Below are positions 52,541 to 61,005 of a stretch of DNA of 64,000 nucleotides, one piece after another. A program made the position numbers and the translations under genes. Location: the NCBI GenBank assembly GCA_947497945.1, contig CANMIP010000005.1, positions 124,001 through 188,000 of the forward strand, given 5' to 3'. Source of the DNA: an uncultured Tropicimonas sp. Lineage in GTDB: Bacteria; Pseudomonadota; Alphaproteobacteria; Rhodobacterales; Rhodobacteraceae. Every line of letters begins with the position of its first letter. Positions within the stretch are counted from its first letter, which is position 1. The notes under the pieces are model-generated. The model ran no database searches. It was given only the letters and a program-made list of their open reading frames with translations, and was not told where the DNA came from.

Positions 52541-53893
52541 TCAGCCTTTGTGGAACTCGGGATAGGCTTCGATGCCGAGCTCGTGGACATCGAGACCGTT
52601 GATCTCGGCTTCCGCGTCAACCCGGATGCCCATGGTGGCCTTCAGGATGAACCACAGCACGAAGCTGATGACGAAGACGAAGACACCGACGATGATGATC
52701 GGGATCAGCTGGCCCATGAGGGTCGCGTCATCGTTGGTCAGCAGCACGGCGAGCGTGCCCCAGATACCGGCGCAGAGGTGCACCGGGATGGCGCCGACAA
52801 CGTCGTCGATCTTCAGCTTGTCGAGCATCGGGACCGCGAAGACCACAATCACGCCGCCGACAGCACCGATAAGGGTCGCGCCGCCAAGGGAAGGTGTCAG
52901 CGGTTCGGCGGTGATGGAGACGAGGCCGGCGAGGGCGCCGTTCAGGACCATGGTGAGGTCGACCTTGCCATACATGACCTGGGTCAGGATGAGCGCGGCG
53001 ATGGCGCCACCGGCAGCGGCCGTGTTGGTGTTGGCGAAGATGCGCGAGACGTCTGCGACGTCACCGACGGTGCCCATGGCAAGCTGCGAGCCGCCATTGA
53101 AACCGAACCAGCCGAGCCACAGGATGAACGTGCCGAGCGTGGCCAGGGCCAGGTTCGAACCCGGGTAGGGGTGGACACGGCCGTCCTTGTACTTGCCGAT
53201 TCTCGGGCCAAGCAGGATGGCGCCGGCGAGGGCAGCCCAGCCACCGACCGAGTGCACGACGGTCGAGCCGGCGAAGTCGAGGAAGCCATACTGGCTGTCG
53301 AGGAAGCCGCCGCCCCACTTCCAGGAGGCCTGGATCGGGTAGATGACCGCGGTCAGGACAATCGTGAAGATCAGGAAGGGCCAGAGCTTGATGCGCTCGG
53401 CCAGCGTGCCGGAGACGATCGAGGCGGTGGTGGCGCAGAACATCAGCTGGAAGAAGAAGTCCGAACCGGTGGAAGCATAGCCGTAATCGTCGGCAGCTTC
53501 ACGGCTGACGCCGACCGCTTCGAGGATGGCCGGGCCGAAGGCGCCGAGATAGCCACCGGTTTCGTCGGTGCCCATCATCCAGTTGCCCAGCGGGTACATC
53601 AGGTTGTAGCCGATGAGGTAGTAGAAGATCGCGGCCAGCGAGAAGAGCGCGACGTTCTTTGTCAGCTGCATCGTGACGTTCTTGGAGCGCACGAGGCCGG
53701 CTTCGAGCATCGCGAAGCCCGCAGCCATCCAGAACACCAGGAAACCGCCCACAAGAAACAGCAGCGAGTTGAGAATAAAGATACTGTCAGAGGACGCATC
53801 GATACCGGCCACAGGCGCGGAGTCCTGGGCAAGCACCATGCCCGGCAGCGCGGTGGCTGCGGCAAGGATGGGGAGGAATTTCGTCAGTTTCAT
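52541..53893 (-). CDS. amtB: Ammonium transporter AmtB
   Basis: Trimeric inner-membrane ammonium channel of 450 residues with 11 helices. An N-terminal signal peptide (A-A-A-T-A-L-P-G-M-V-L-A) precedes the ammonium family core. The twin histidines sit in S-T-V-V-H-S-V-G-G-W and A-I-P-V-H-L-C-A-G-I-W-G, and the F-N-G-G-S loop and W-L-G-W-F-G-F-N are also conserved. ATG 53893. It follows glnK, 31 bases apart, so PII can block it directly when nitrogen is sufficient. Confidence 0.95.
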   Translation of the reverse strand: MKLTKFLPILAAATALPGMVLAQDSAPVAGIDASSDSIFILNSLLFLVGGFLVFWMAAGFAMLEAGLVRSKNVTMQLTKNVALFSLAAIFYYLIGYNLMYPLGNWMMGTDETGGYLGAFGPAILEAVGVSREAADDYGYASTGSDFFFQLMFCATTASIVSGTLAERIKLWPFLIFTIVLTAVIYPIQASWKWGGGFLDSQYGFLDFAGSTVVHSVGGWAALAGAILLGPRIGKYKDGRVHPYPGSNLALATLGTFILWLGWFGFNGGSQLAMGTVGDVADVSRIFANTNTAAAGGAIAALILTQVMYGKVDLTMVLNGALAGLVSITAEPLTPSLGGATLIGAVGGVIVVFAVPMLDKLKIDDVVGAIPVHLCAGIWGTLAVLLTNDDATLMGQLIPIIIVGVFVFVISFVLWFILKATMGIRVDAEAEINGLDVHELGIEAYPEFHKG

Positions 53894-53924
53894 ATCGTCT
53901 TGTTTTCCCTGTTTGGCCCTGGGC

Positions 53925-54263
53925 TCAGAGCGCGTCGCTGTCGGTTTCGCCGGTGCGGACGCGGACGGCCTGGTTCACGTCGAGAACGAAGATCTTGCCG
54001 TCGCCGATCTTGTCGGTCTTGGCGGTCTTCTGGATGGTCTCGACAACCTGGTCAGCCATCTCGGCGGCGACGACGATCTCGAGCTTGATCTTCGGTACGA
54101 AGTTCACGGCATATTCGGCGCCGCGATAGATCTCGGTGTGGCCCGACTGCGAGCCGAAGCCCTTGATCTCGGTGACCATCATGCCGCGCACGCCGATTGC
54201 GGTGAGCGCTTCGCGCACCTCCTCGAGCTTGAACGGCTTGATTGCTGCAATAATGAGTTTCAA
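53925..54263 (-). CDS. glnK: Nitrogen regulatory protein PII (GlnK)
   Basis: Trimeric signal protein of 112 residues sensing glutamine, 2-oxoglutarate and ATP/ADP. The T-loop carries Tyr51 in Y-R-G-A-E-Y for uridylylation, and the ATP-binding K-I-G-D-G-K-I-F-V and R-x-R-T-G-E-x-D are intact. The start is TTG 54263, behind GGGGAG, giving the standard 112-residue length (L-K-L-I-I-A-A-I-K-P-F); longer readings are shadows. A rare start codon on a signalling protein may limit its synthesis. Operon with amtB. Confidence 0.95.
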   Translation of the reverse strand: MKLIIAAIKPFKLEEVREALTAIGVRGMMVTEIKGFGSQSGHTEIYRGAEYAVNFVPKIKLEIVVAAEMADQVVETIQKTAKTDKIGDGKIFVLDVNQAVRVRTGETDSDAL

Positions 54264-54387
54264 CTTAGCTCCCCTTCCGATTGGCCCGGGGGAGGACCCC
54301 GGCAGTGGTGATGGGGCAAGACAGCCGATGGATGGGGCATTGTTCAAGAAACAGCAGGGCCTGACGCAGGGCAGAATCCGAGCTTGA

Positions 54388-54430
54388 TGCACAATTTTTG
54401 CACAAACCGCCCGGTTTGCCCGTTTTTTAA
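54388..54430. promoter_or_regulatory. Repeat and hairpin upstream of glnK
   Basis: TGCACAA occurs at 54388-54394 and again at 54399-54405, an 11-base period, upstream of glnK on the minus strand. Overlapping it, CAAACCG-CC-CGGTTTG (54403-54418) is a perfect 7-base inverted repeat, and GTTTTTT follows a few bases later on the + strand. It could be a regulator site for glnK, or a + strand terminator for which no upstream gene is visible. Confidence 0.45.
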
Positions 54431-54529
54431 CCAGTCAATGAATGGGGTGGTGCGGCCTCGGCTCTCCCAATCGACGAGGTTTCGCGCTATCAAGCTCAAA
54501 ACAAGAGCAGCTCGGACATGAGGCGCCCC

Positions 54530-56833
54530 ATGAGCTCAACAGGCGGAAAGCGCCCGATTCTACGGGCTGACAAGCGATATTCATCCGGCGGCGCCAAGGC
54601 GGCGGCCGGCAAAGCGGGGTCGAAACCGACGCCCAAAAAAGCGGCACCCAAGAAGGTTTCGAAAGCTGCATCGAACAAGGCAGCCCGCAGCAAGGCCAAG
54701 CCGAAGAAGACGACCCGGAAGACGCGGCGGGCGCCGGTGCGGCGTGGGCCGATCGGCTGGATTCGCGGGCTGATCGGCTTCGTGATGCGGCTGATCTGGC
54801 TTGTCTTCTGGCGCACATCGCTGGTGGCGGGGCTTGTCCTGGCTGGCGCGGTGTTCTTTTTCTACGCCCAGCTTCCGCCCTTCACCGAACAGATCGACGG
54901 TCGGACGCGCGGCTCGGTCACGATGATGGACCGCGAGGGCGAGGTTTTCGCCTGGCGCGGAGAGCAGTTCGATTCGATCACCAGCATCGACCAGGTGTCC
55001 CCGGACCTGAAGAACGCGGTCGTCGCCGCCGAGGACAAGCGATTCTACTGGCATCTTGGCGTGTCGCCGCGCGGGGTCGCCTCTGCCATCCGCATCAATC
55101 TCAGCGAGGGCCGCTCGGCGCTGTCCGGCCATGGCGGCTCGACCTTGACGCAGCAGACCGCCAAGCTGCTCTGCCTCGGGGTGCCTTATGACCCGAGCGC
55201 CGGGCTGACCGAAGCGCAATACGAAGCGGAATGCCGGCGTGGCACCATCGGGCGCAAGCTCAAGGAAGCTGTCTATTCGCTGGCGATGGAGCTGAAATAC
55301 ACCAAGGACGAGATCCTGGTGATCTATTTCAACCGTGCCTATCTCGGCGCCTCGGCGCGCGGTTTCGAGGCGGCGGCGCAGCGTTATTTCGGCGTTCCGG
55401 CCCGCAATCTCGACCCTGCCCAGGCGGCGATGCTGGCAGGGCTGCTGCCGGCCCCGACACGCTATGCGCCGACCAACAACCTGCAGCGCTCGCAGGACAG
55501 GGCGGATACGGTTGTCCGGCTGATGTATGATCAGGGCTATCTGTCCGAAGCCGAGCGCGACCAGGCCTGGGCGCATCCGGCGGTCCTCTCGGAGGCCGCA
55601 CAAGCACAGACGGGCGGCTATTTCGCAGATTGGGTGATGGATTCCCGTCCCGAGCTGTTCTCGCGAGGGACGGCGGAAGACATGCTCCTGCGCACGACGC
55701 TGGACCAGGGCATTCAACGCTCGGCCGAAGAGGCCGTTCAGTTCATCTTCCAGGAAAAGGTCAAGGCCGGGTCCGAGGCGCAGGCGGCCATTGTCGTCAT
55801 GTCGGCGGATGGCGCGGTGCGCGCGATGGTCGGCGGGCGGGAGACGCGTGTCTCCGGCGCCTTCAACCGGGCGACCATGGCCAAGCGCCAGACCGGGTCT
55901 TCCTTCAAGCCGTTCGTCTATGCTGCAGCGATGGACCTGGGCTACGGTCCGCTCGACCGGGTCACGGACGAACCCTATTGTGTCGAGATCCCCGGCCAGC
56001 CGAATTACTGCCCGAAGAATTACAGCCGCGAGTTCAAGGGCAGGGTGACCCTGACCGAAGCGCTGGCAAGCAGCCTGAACATCCCGGCGGTCAAGATCTC
56101 CGAGTTTGTCGGACGGGAGAATGTGCGCAAGATCGCTTCCGATTTCGGCATCGACAACGAGCTGGCCGTGGGGCCGGCGCTGGCGCTTGGCGTGTCGGAA
56201 TCGACGCTTCTGGAGATGTCGGGCGCCTATGCGGGCATCCTCAACGGTGGGAGTTCGGTCACACCTTATGGGATCGTCGAGCTCCAGTTGGAAACGGCCT
56301 ACGGCCCGGTCGATCTCGACCTGCAAGCCGCGAACGGAACGCCCGGAAACGATATGGCAAAGGGCGGGATCGGCGAGCGGGTCATCACCGAACAGGCGGC
56401 GCGCAACCTTGTCTACATGATGAGTCGCGTGGTCGAGGCGGGAACGGGCCAGCGCGCGAAGCTGGGCGACCGTCCGGCGGCCGGCAAGACCGGCACGACG
56501 CAAGCGGCCCGGGACGCCTGGTTCATCGGCTTCACCGCCGATTACGTCGCCGGGGTCTGGATGGGCTATGACGACAACACGCCTCTGAGCGGGGTGACGG
56601 GCGGTGGGTTGCCGACCGAGATCTGGCATGAAGCGATGCTACGCATCCATGAGGGGCTGCCGGTGACACCTTTGCCGATGGACCTCCCGCAGCCGACGGC
56701 CGCCCCTCGCAGTCCGGGCAGCTCCGCCACCGCAAGCTCCACGCCCCAGGCGCCGGCACAGCCGCAAAAGCGGGACACAGTTGCCGAACGCCTGTTGAAA
56801 GAGGTCGGAAACATCTTCGGTCGGCGGAACTGA
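54530..56833 (+). CDS. Class A penicillin-binding protein
   Basis: Bifunctional peptidoglycan synthase (about 767 residues) making and cross-linking glycan strands in the periplasm. A Lys/Arg/Ala-rich basic tail (residues 15-70) precedes one membrane helix; the GT51 transglycosylase domain has A-A-E-D-K-R-F-Y-W-H and G-G-S-T-L-T-Q-Q. The transpeptidase domain has the active Ser in G-S-S-F-K-P, then S-L-N and K-T-G-T-T. ATG 54530 is preferred since GAGG lies six bases upstream; ATG 54518 in frame would add four residues. Pro/Ser-rich C-terminus. It most resembles PBP1C/1A types. A promoter is expected in the divergent spacer from glnK. Confidence 0.92.
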   Translation: MSSTGGKRPILRADKRYSSGGAKAAAGKAGSKPTPKKAAPKKVSKAASNKAARSKAKPKKTTRKTRRAPVRRGPIGWIRGLIGFVMRLIWLVFWRTSLVAGLVLAGAVFFFYAQLPPFTEQIDGRTRGSVTMMDREGEVFAWRGEQFDSITSIDQVSPDLKNAVVAAEDKRFYWHLGVSPRGVASAIRINLSEGRSALSGHGGSTLTQQTAKLLCLGVPYDPSAGLTEAQYEAECRRGTIGRKLKEAVYSLAMELKYTKDEILVIYFNRAYLGASARGFEAAAQRYFGVPARNLDPAQAAMLAGLLPAPTRYAPTNNLQRSQDRADTVVRLMYDQGYLSEAERDQAWAHPAVLSEAAQAQTGGYFADWVMDSRPELFSRGTAEDMLLRTTLDQGIQRSAEEAVQFIFQEKVKAGSEAQAAIVVMSADGAVRAMVGGRETRVSGAFNRATMAKRQTGSSFKPFVYAAAMDLGYGPLDRVTDEPYCVEIPGQPNYCPKNYSREFKGRVTLTEALASSLNIPAVKISEFVGRENVRKIASDFGIDNELAVGPALALGVSESTLLEMSGAYAGILNGGSSVTPYGIVELQLETAYGPVDLDLQAANGTPGNDMAKGGIGERVITEQAARNLVYMMSRVVEAGTGQRAKLGDRPAAGKTGTTQAARDAWFIGFTADYVAGVWMGYDDNTPLSGVTGGGLPTEIWHEAMLRIHEGLPVTPLPMDLPQPTAAPRSPGSSATASSTPQAPAQPQKRDTVAERLLKEVGNIFGRRN

Positions 56834-57027
56834 AAAGACAGGTCATGAAGGCCGGGCCACGTGTCGAACCTGTTGCTGATCCTCGTTTTGTCCGCATTGG
56901 CAAGACGACGATCGGCTGTGGAAACCTGCGGCTGTTCGATCCATCATCGGGACCGCTCTGTCACGGCGTGTCGGGGGCGACGCGCCTGCCGTAACTCGAT
57001 CTGTCATCCATTCCTGAAGGGTCACGC

Positions 57028-57561
57028 ATGTCCAACTTCGTTTTCATCGCAACAAGCCTCGATGGTTTCATCTCCGCCCCGGATGGCGGGTTGGACTGGC
57101 TGGAGACCGTTCCAAATCCGGAGGGCGAGGACGGTGGATTCGGAGCCTTCATGGAAAGGGTCGACGCCGTGGTCATGGGGCGGGTCACATTCGAGGCCGT
57201 CGTCGGCTTTGGGGTCGGCTGGCCCTATCCCAAGCCGGGGATCATCCTCAGCTCGACGATGGACACGGCTCCGGAAGGATTCGAGGAACACGTATCCTTT
57301 GCGACCGGAACACCCGGTGAGATCGTCGAGCTGGCATCGCGAAAGGGCTTCGGGAACCTGTACATCGATGGCGGCAAGACGATTCAACGCTTCCTCGAAG
57401 ACGACCTGATCGACGAGATGACAATCACCGAGATCCCGCTCCTTCTTGGAGGTGGCAGCAAGTTGTTCGGCGAACTGGCACAGAGCAGGGTTTTCGAACT
57501 GCTGGGCGCGGAGACTGTGCAGGGACAACTGCTGCAAAAGCGCTATCGCCGCAAGCGGTAG
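57028..57561 (+). CDS. Dihydrofolate reductase-fold (RibD C-terminal) protein
   Basis: NADPH-binding reductase-like protein of 177 residues in the DHFR/RibD-C superfamily. It has the opening F-I-A-T-S-L-D-G-F-I-S-A-P-D-G, V-V-M-G-R-V-T-F, the C-terminal L-Y-I-D-G-G-K-T-I-Q and E-I-P-L-L-L-G-G-G. These proteins are common and of unknown substrate; some reduce folates or flavin precursors. ATG 57028 follows GAAGGG. Stands alone with 190 empty bases before it. Confidence 0.85.
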   Translation: MSNFVFIATSLDGFISAPDGGLDWLETVPNPEGEDGGFGAFMERVDAVVMGRVTFEAVVGFGVGWPYPKPGIILSSTMDTAPEGFEEHVSFATGTPGEIVELASRKGFGNLYIDGGKTIQRFLEDDLIDEMTITEIPLLLGGGSKLFGELAQSRVFELLGAETVQGQLLQKRYRRKR

Positions 57562-57708
57562 CGCCAGCGGCGTTCACACTCGCCCTGCATCGGCCGGTCC
57601 GACCCGTTGCAGAAAGCCCGGACATACCGCCGCCTGAAGATCGCTTCCGTACGGGGATCGGCAGAGACCGCGCGCTCCCCCGATCCATCCTGCACGTCGG
57701 CTGCGAGA

Positions 57709-58314
57709 TCAGCTCGCTTTCTTGAGATCCGCGACCAGCTGGTCGATATTGCCCTTGCGCCGGTCGAGCATGGCGCCGATCTCGGTCTTCTCGGTCAGCA
57801 CCATGTTGACGCCTTCGATATACATGTTGATGAATTTCTCCTTGCCGGAGCGATCCGTCACCACGAAAGAGACCTCGAACGGGTCTTCTCCCTTGAGGAA
57901 GGCGATGGTCTTCACCTCGATGTATTTCTTCACCTGCTTGGCGCTCTTCACCTCGAGCCGCCCGCCGATGAACTCGCGGAACCGCTTGCCGTATTTGCGC
58001 GAGATATAGCCCTGGTAGGCGCCGACATAGGCTCTCTTCTGGGCTTCCGTCGCGCGGCGTCCATCCGCGCCAAGCGAGACGAGCGCGATGGTCGGCACGT
58101 CGGCATAACGGACGAAGATCTTTTCGAAATCGCGATACATCGCATTCTCGGATTTGCCCGAGGCAATCACCTTGTTGATATCTGCGACCAGCTTTTCGAC
58201 CAGCTGTGTTGCCGAGGCCGTCGTCGAGGCTTCGGACATGCCGGGCAAGAGAAGCGTCGCCGCCAGACCCAGCGTGGCGGTCCGGGCAAAGGATCGTCTG
58301 GTAAGGTCAGTCAC
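57709..58314 (-). CDS. mlaC: MlaC-type phospholipid-binding protein (Tat signal)
   Basis: Periplasmic lipid-carrier protein of 201 residues of the Mla retrograde phospholipid pathway. A twin-arginine signal (T-R-R-S-F-A-R plus A-T-L-G-L-A-A-T-L-L-L) begins the protein; the MlaC fold follows with K-I-F-V-R-Y-A-D, Y-Q-G-Y-I-S-R-K-Y-G and F-V-V-T-D-R-S-G. Start GTG 58314 overlaps the mlaA stop by eight bases. No mlaFEDB in the window. Lipid handling is by family, not by residues I can name. Confidence 0.85.
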   Translation of the reverse strand: MTDLTRRSFARTATLGLAATLLLPGMSEASTTASATQLVEKLVADINKVIASGKSENAMYRDFEKIFVRYADVPTIALVSLGADGRRATEAQKRAYVGAYQGYISRKYGKRFREFIGGRLEVKSAKQVKKYIEVKTIAFLKGEDPFEVSFVVTDRSGKEKFINMYIEGVNMVLTEKTEIGAMLDRRKGNIDQLVADLKKAS

Positions 58315-59161
58315 CGTAGAACTCCTCGAAAAGGTCAAGACTTTCATCATTTTCGGCCAAATCACCCCGGCTCATCTCGAAACGCCGGTTCTGCAAATAT
58401 ATCAGCCGGGACTGTGCGTAGCTGTCTTCGGACTCATATAGGATCGAATTGACGGTTTCCCCATAGCGAATGCGGTCTGTTGCCTCTTCGGCCCAGGTGA
58501 AGCCGTTTGCAACGAGATTCTGTGGCCAGGGGAAAACATACCAGAGCGGGTTCATGGCGAAATCGACCGTCCGGCCGACCGTGTCGCGCCGCGTCGACGG
58601 TCCGACGACCGGCAATTCCTGGTAGGGGCCTTCCGGCACCCCCCAGACATGCAGGGTCTCGCCGAAATCGGTGTCGACCTCCGGCAGGCCGGCCGCCCGG
58701 GCGACATCCATCAGCCCGAAGACACCAACCGTCGAGTTGATCCCGAAACGCAGCGTGTTATGCGCCGCATCGCCGGGCCGGACCTGCAGCAGGCTGTTCA
58801 CGATCTTGCGCGGGGTGTCGAGATTGGTGCCGAAATTCGCCACCGCGATCAGCAAAGGGCTGACCTCGCTGGGCGCGGCGTCCAGTTCTTCCGGCGCGGC
58901 CGAGAGCACGGTTCCGTCGGTTTCGAGCTCTTCCGCGTCTTCCGGCGAAGCGGCCTGCACATCGCTGCCGCCGCCGAGCGAGCGGTCGAGGGATTTGTTG
59001 AACTCATGCACGCGGCGATTGGCGACTTCGTTCGGGTCATTGATTTCGGATGGAATGCTGGCGGGCCCGCAAGAGGCAAGTCCGAGCGCCACCGCGAGCA
59101 CGGCGGTCCGCGAATACAGCCGCTCCCCCCGGGGCAAACGATTTGTCAGTACATCTATCAT
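58307..59161 (-). CDS. mlaA: MlaA/VacJ lipoprotein with an acidic insertion
   Basis: Outer-membrane lipoprotein of 284 residues that extracts misplaced phospholipids and passes them to MlaC. The lipobox gives Cys31 (G-L-A-S-C-G). The MlaA core has N-D-P-N-E-x-x-N-R-x-x-H-x-F-N near residue 40, G-D-x-x-x-N-x-x-R-F-x-I-N-S-T-x-G and G-P-S-T-R-R-D-T-V-G-R. Between the first motif and the core is an acidic, Glu/Ala/Ser-rich stretch (about residues 60-100) not usual in MlaA. ATG 59161 is behind GGAAGG. Coupled to mlaC. Confidence 0.9.
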   Translation of the reverse strand: MIDVLTNRLPRGERLYSRTAVLAVALGLASCGPASIPSEINDPNEVANRRVHEFNKSLDRSLGGGSDVQAASPEDAEELETDGTVLSAAPEELDAAPSEVSPLLIAVANFGTNLDTPRKIVNSLLQVRPGDAAHNTLRFGINSTVGVFGLMDVARAAGLPEVDTDFGETLHVWGVPEGPYQELPVVGPSTRRDTVGRTVDFAMNPLWYVFPWPQNLVANGFTWAEEATDRIRYGETVNSILYESEDSYAQSRLIYLQNRRFEMSRGDLAENDESLDLFEEFYGD

Positions 59162-59268
59162 AATTTGCCTTCCAGACCGACAGGCGACCCATTCGGCCCC
59201 AAACGGAGGGAAACCTAGCGGTGCTCGCAGGCAGAAACAACCGGGCGTGGGTCGGGAGAGCGGCAAAT

Positions 59269-61005
59269 ATGCGTGAAGTCAGGAAGAAGATGGACCAGAG
59301 CGAGCTTCTGGCCACAAAGGCAGCAAATCGGGGACTGTTGTTGTCGGCCTTCCTCTTCTCGGTCTTCGTCAACCTGCTGATGCTGACCGGCCCCCTCTAC
59401 ATGTTGCAGGTCTATGACCGTGTCCTGAGCTCCCGCTCGGTGGAGACGCTGACTGCGCTGACGGGGCTCGTCGCCTTTCTCTACCTGCTCATGGGGATGT
59501 TGGATTATGCGCGCGGCCGGGTCATGGCGCGGGTTGGCGCCCGTTTCCAGGCGCTTCTGGACAAGCGGGTCTTTGCCGCCGTGTTACGCAGCGAGACCGG
59601 GGCGCCGGGGCGGGCCGCCGCCTCCTCCGGGTTGCGGGATATCGAGATCGTGCAGCGTTTCTACGGCTCGCCGGCCTTCCTCGCGATGTTCGACCTTCCC
59701 TGGACGCCGCTTTTTCTCCTCGCCATTTTCATCTTCCACCCCTGGCTTGGCGTTCTGGCGCTTTCGGGTGGCGTGATCCTGGTCGGTGTGACGATTCTCA
59801 ATCAGTGGCGTACCCGCCAGCCAACCGTTGAGGCGTCACAGCTCAACCAGGTCGCGGATCGCATGTCGGACCAGATGCGCGACGAGGCCGAGTCCATCGA
59901 AGCGCTCGGAATGCGCGGCGCGACCTTCGAACGTTGGCAATCGGCGCGCGGTGCGGCCTTGCGCGCGACGCTTGAAGCCGGCGACCGGGCCGGCGGGTTC
60001 ACGTCGGCGACCAAGGCGCTTCGTCTCTTTCTGCAATCGGCCATGCTGGGGGCGGGCGCGTATCTTGTCCTGCAGGGAGAACTCTCCGCCGGTGCGATGA
60101 TCGCCGGGTCCATCCTGCTTGGCCGGGCGCTGGCGCCCGTGGAGTTGGCGATCGGGCAGTGGGAGTTGATCCAGCGGGCAACGCGGGGATGGTGGAACCT
60201 GTCGGAGTTGCTCGGGGCGGTGCCACCCGATATTCCCCACACGCCCTTGCCCAGACCCGCAGCCCGGCTGGAAGGGGTCCAGGTCACGGTTGTTCCGCCC
60301 GGCGAGGTGCATGCATCGCTGCGCATGGTGAGTTTCCTGCTGCCGCCTGGAAAGGCGATGGGGGTTATCGGTCCGTCCGGCTCCGGAAAGACCACGCTTG
60401 CCCGCGCCATTACCGGGGTCTGGCCCTGCGCCGGCGGCAAGATCCGTCTCGACGATGCCGCGCTCGATCAATATGATCCTGACGTGCTGGGTGAGCATGT
60501 TGGCTACCTACCGCAGCGAATTCGTCTGTTCGACGGTACGATCGGCGAAAATATCGCCCGCCTCTCGCCCGAACCGGACCCACGCAAGATCGTCGAGGCG
60601 GCGCGCAAGGCCGATGCTCATGCGATGATCCTGCGCCTGCCAGATGGCTACGACACCCAGATCAAGGCGGCGGCGAGCCGTCTGTCCGGCGGACAGATCC
60701 AGAGGATCGGGCTGGCCCGGGCGCTCTATGGAGACCCGCAGCTGCTTGTCCTCGACGAGCCCAACTCGAACCTCGACAATGAAGGATCCGAGGCCTTGAA
60801 CCGGGCGATCCGGCAGATCAAGGCCGAGAGCCGGTCGGTCATCATCATGGCGCATCGGCCAGCGGCGATCCAGGAATGCGATCTCCTTCTGGTGCTTGAT
60901 GGCGGTGTTCGCCGCGCCTTCGGTCCGCGCGACGAGGTGCTCAAGGAAACGGTCCAGAACGCGCGGCAGATCCAGACATCGAAGCAGTTGGGAGGCGTGC
61001 AATGA
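59269..61005 (+). CDS. Type I secretion ABC transporter (PrtD/HlyB family)
   Basis: Fused membrane-ATPase component of a type I secretion system, 578 residues. Six helices in the first 310 residues, with L-M-L-T-G-P-L-Y-M-L-Q-V-Y-D-R typical of PrtD. The ATPase has Walker A G-P-S-G-S-G-K-T-T near 369, the L-S-G-G-Q signature near 471 and Walker B L-V-L-D-E-P near 494. The peptidase domain of bacteriocin-type exporters is absent, so the cargo is recognised by a C-terminal signal. Start ATG 59269 or 59290 (AGGAAGAAG). Overlaps the next gene by ATGA. Confidence 0.92.
   Translation: MREVRKKMDQSELLATKAANRGLLLSAFLFSVFVNLLMLTGPLYMLQVYDRVLSSRSVETLTALTGLVAFLYLLMGMLDYARGRVMARVGARFQALLDKRVFAAVLRSETGAPGRAAASSGLRDIEIVQRFYGSPAFLAMFDLPWTPLFLLAIFIFHPWLGVLALSGGVILVGVTILNQWRTRQPTVEASQLNQVADRMSDQMRDEAESIEALGMRGATFERWQSARGAALRATLEAGDRAGGFTSATKALRLFLQSAMLGAGAYLVLQGELSAGAMIAGSILLGRALAPVELAIGQWELIQRATRGWWNLSELLGAVPPDIPHTPLPRPAARLEGVQVTVVPPGEVHASLRMVSFLLPPGKAMGVIGPSGSGKTTLARAITGVWPCAGGKIRLDDAALDQYDPDVLGEHVGYLPQRIRLFDGTIGENIARLSPEPDPRKIVEAARKADAHAMILRLPDGYDTQIKAAASRLSGGQIQRIGLARALYGDPQLLVLDEPNSNLDNEGSEALNRAIRQIKAESRSVIIMAHRPAAIQECDLLLVLDGGVRRAFGPRDEVLKETVQNARQIQTSKQLGGVQ

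Noticed and set aside
54264-54430. Sigma-54 promoter or NtrC palindrome before glnK
   Set aside because: GG-N10-GC spacing is not met by any site I found, and the TGCACAA elements are direct, not inverted. Rhodobacter-type NtrC also uses other promoters.
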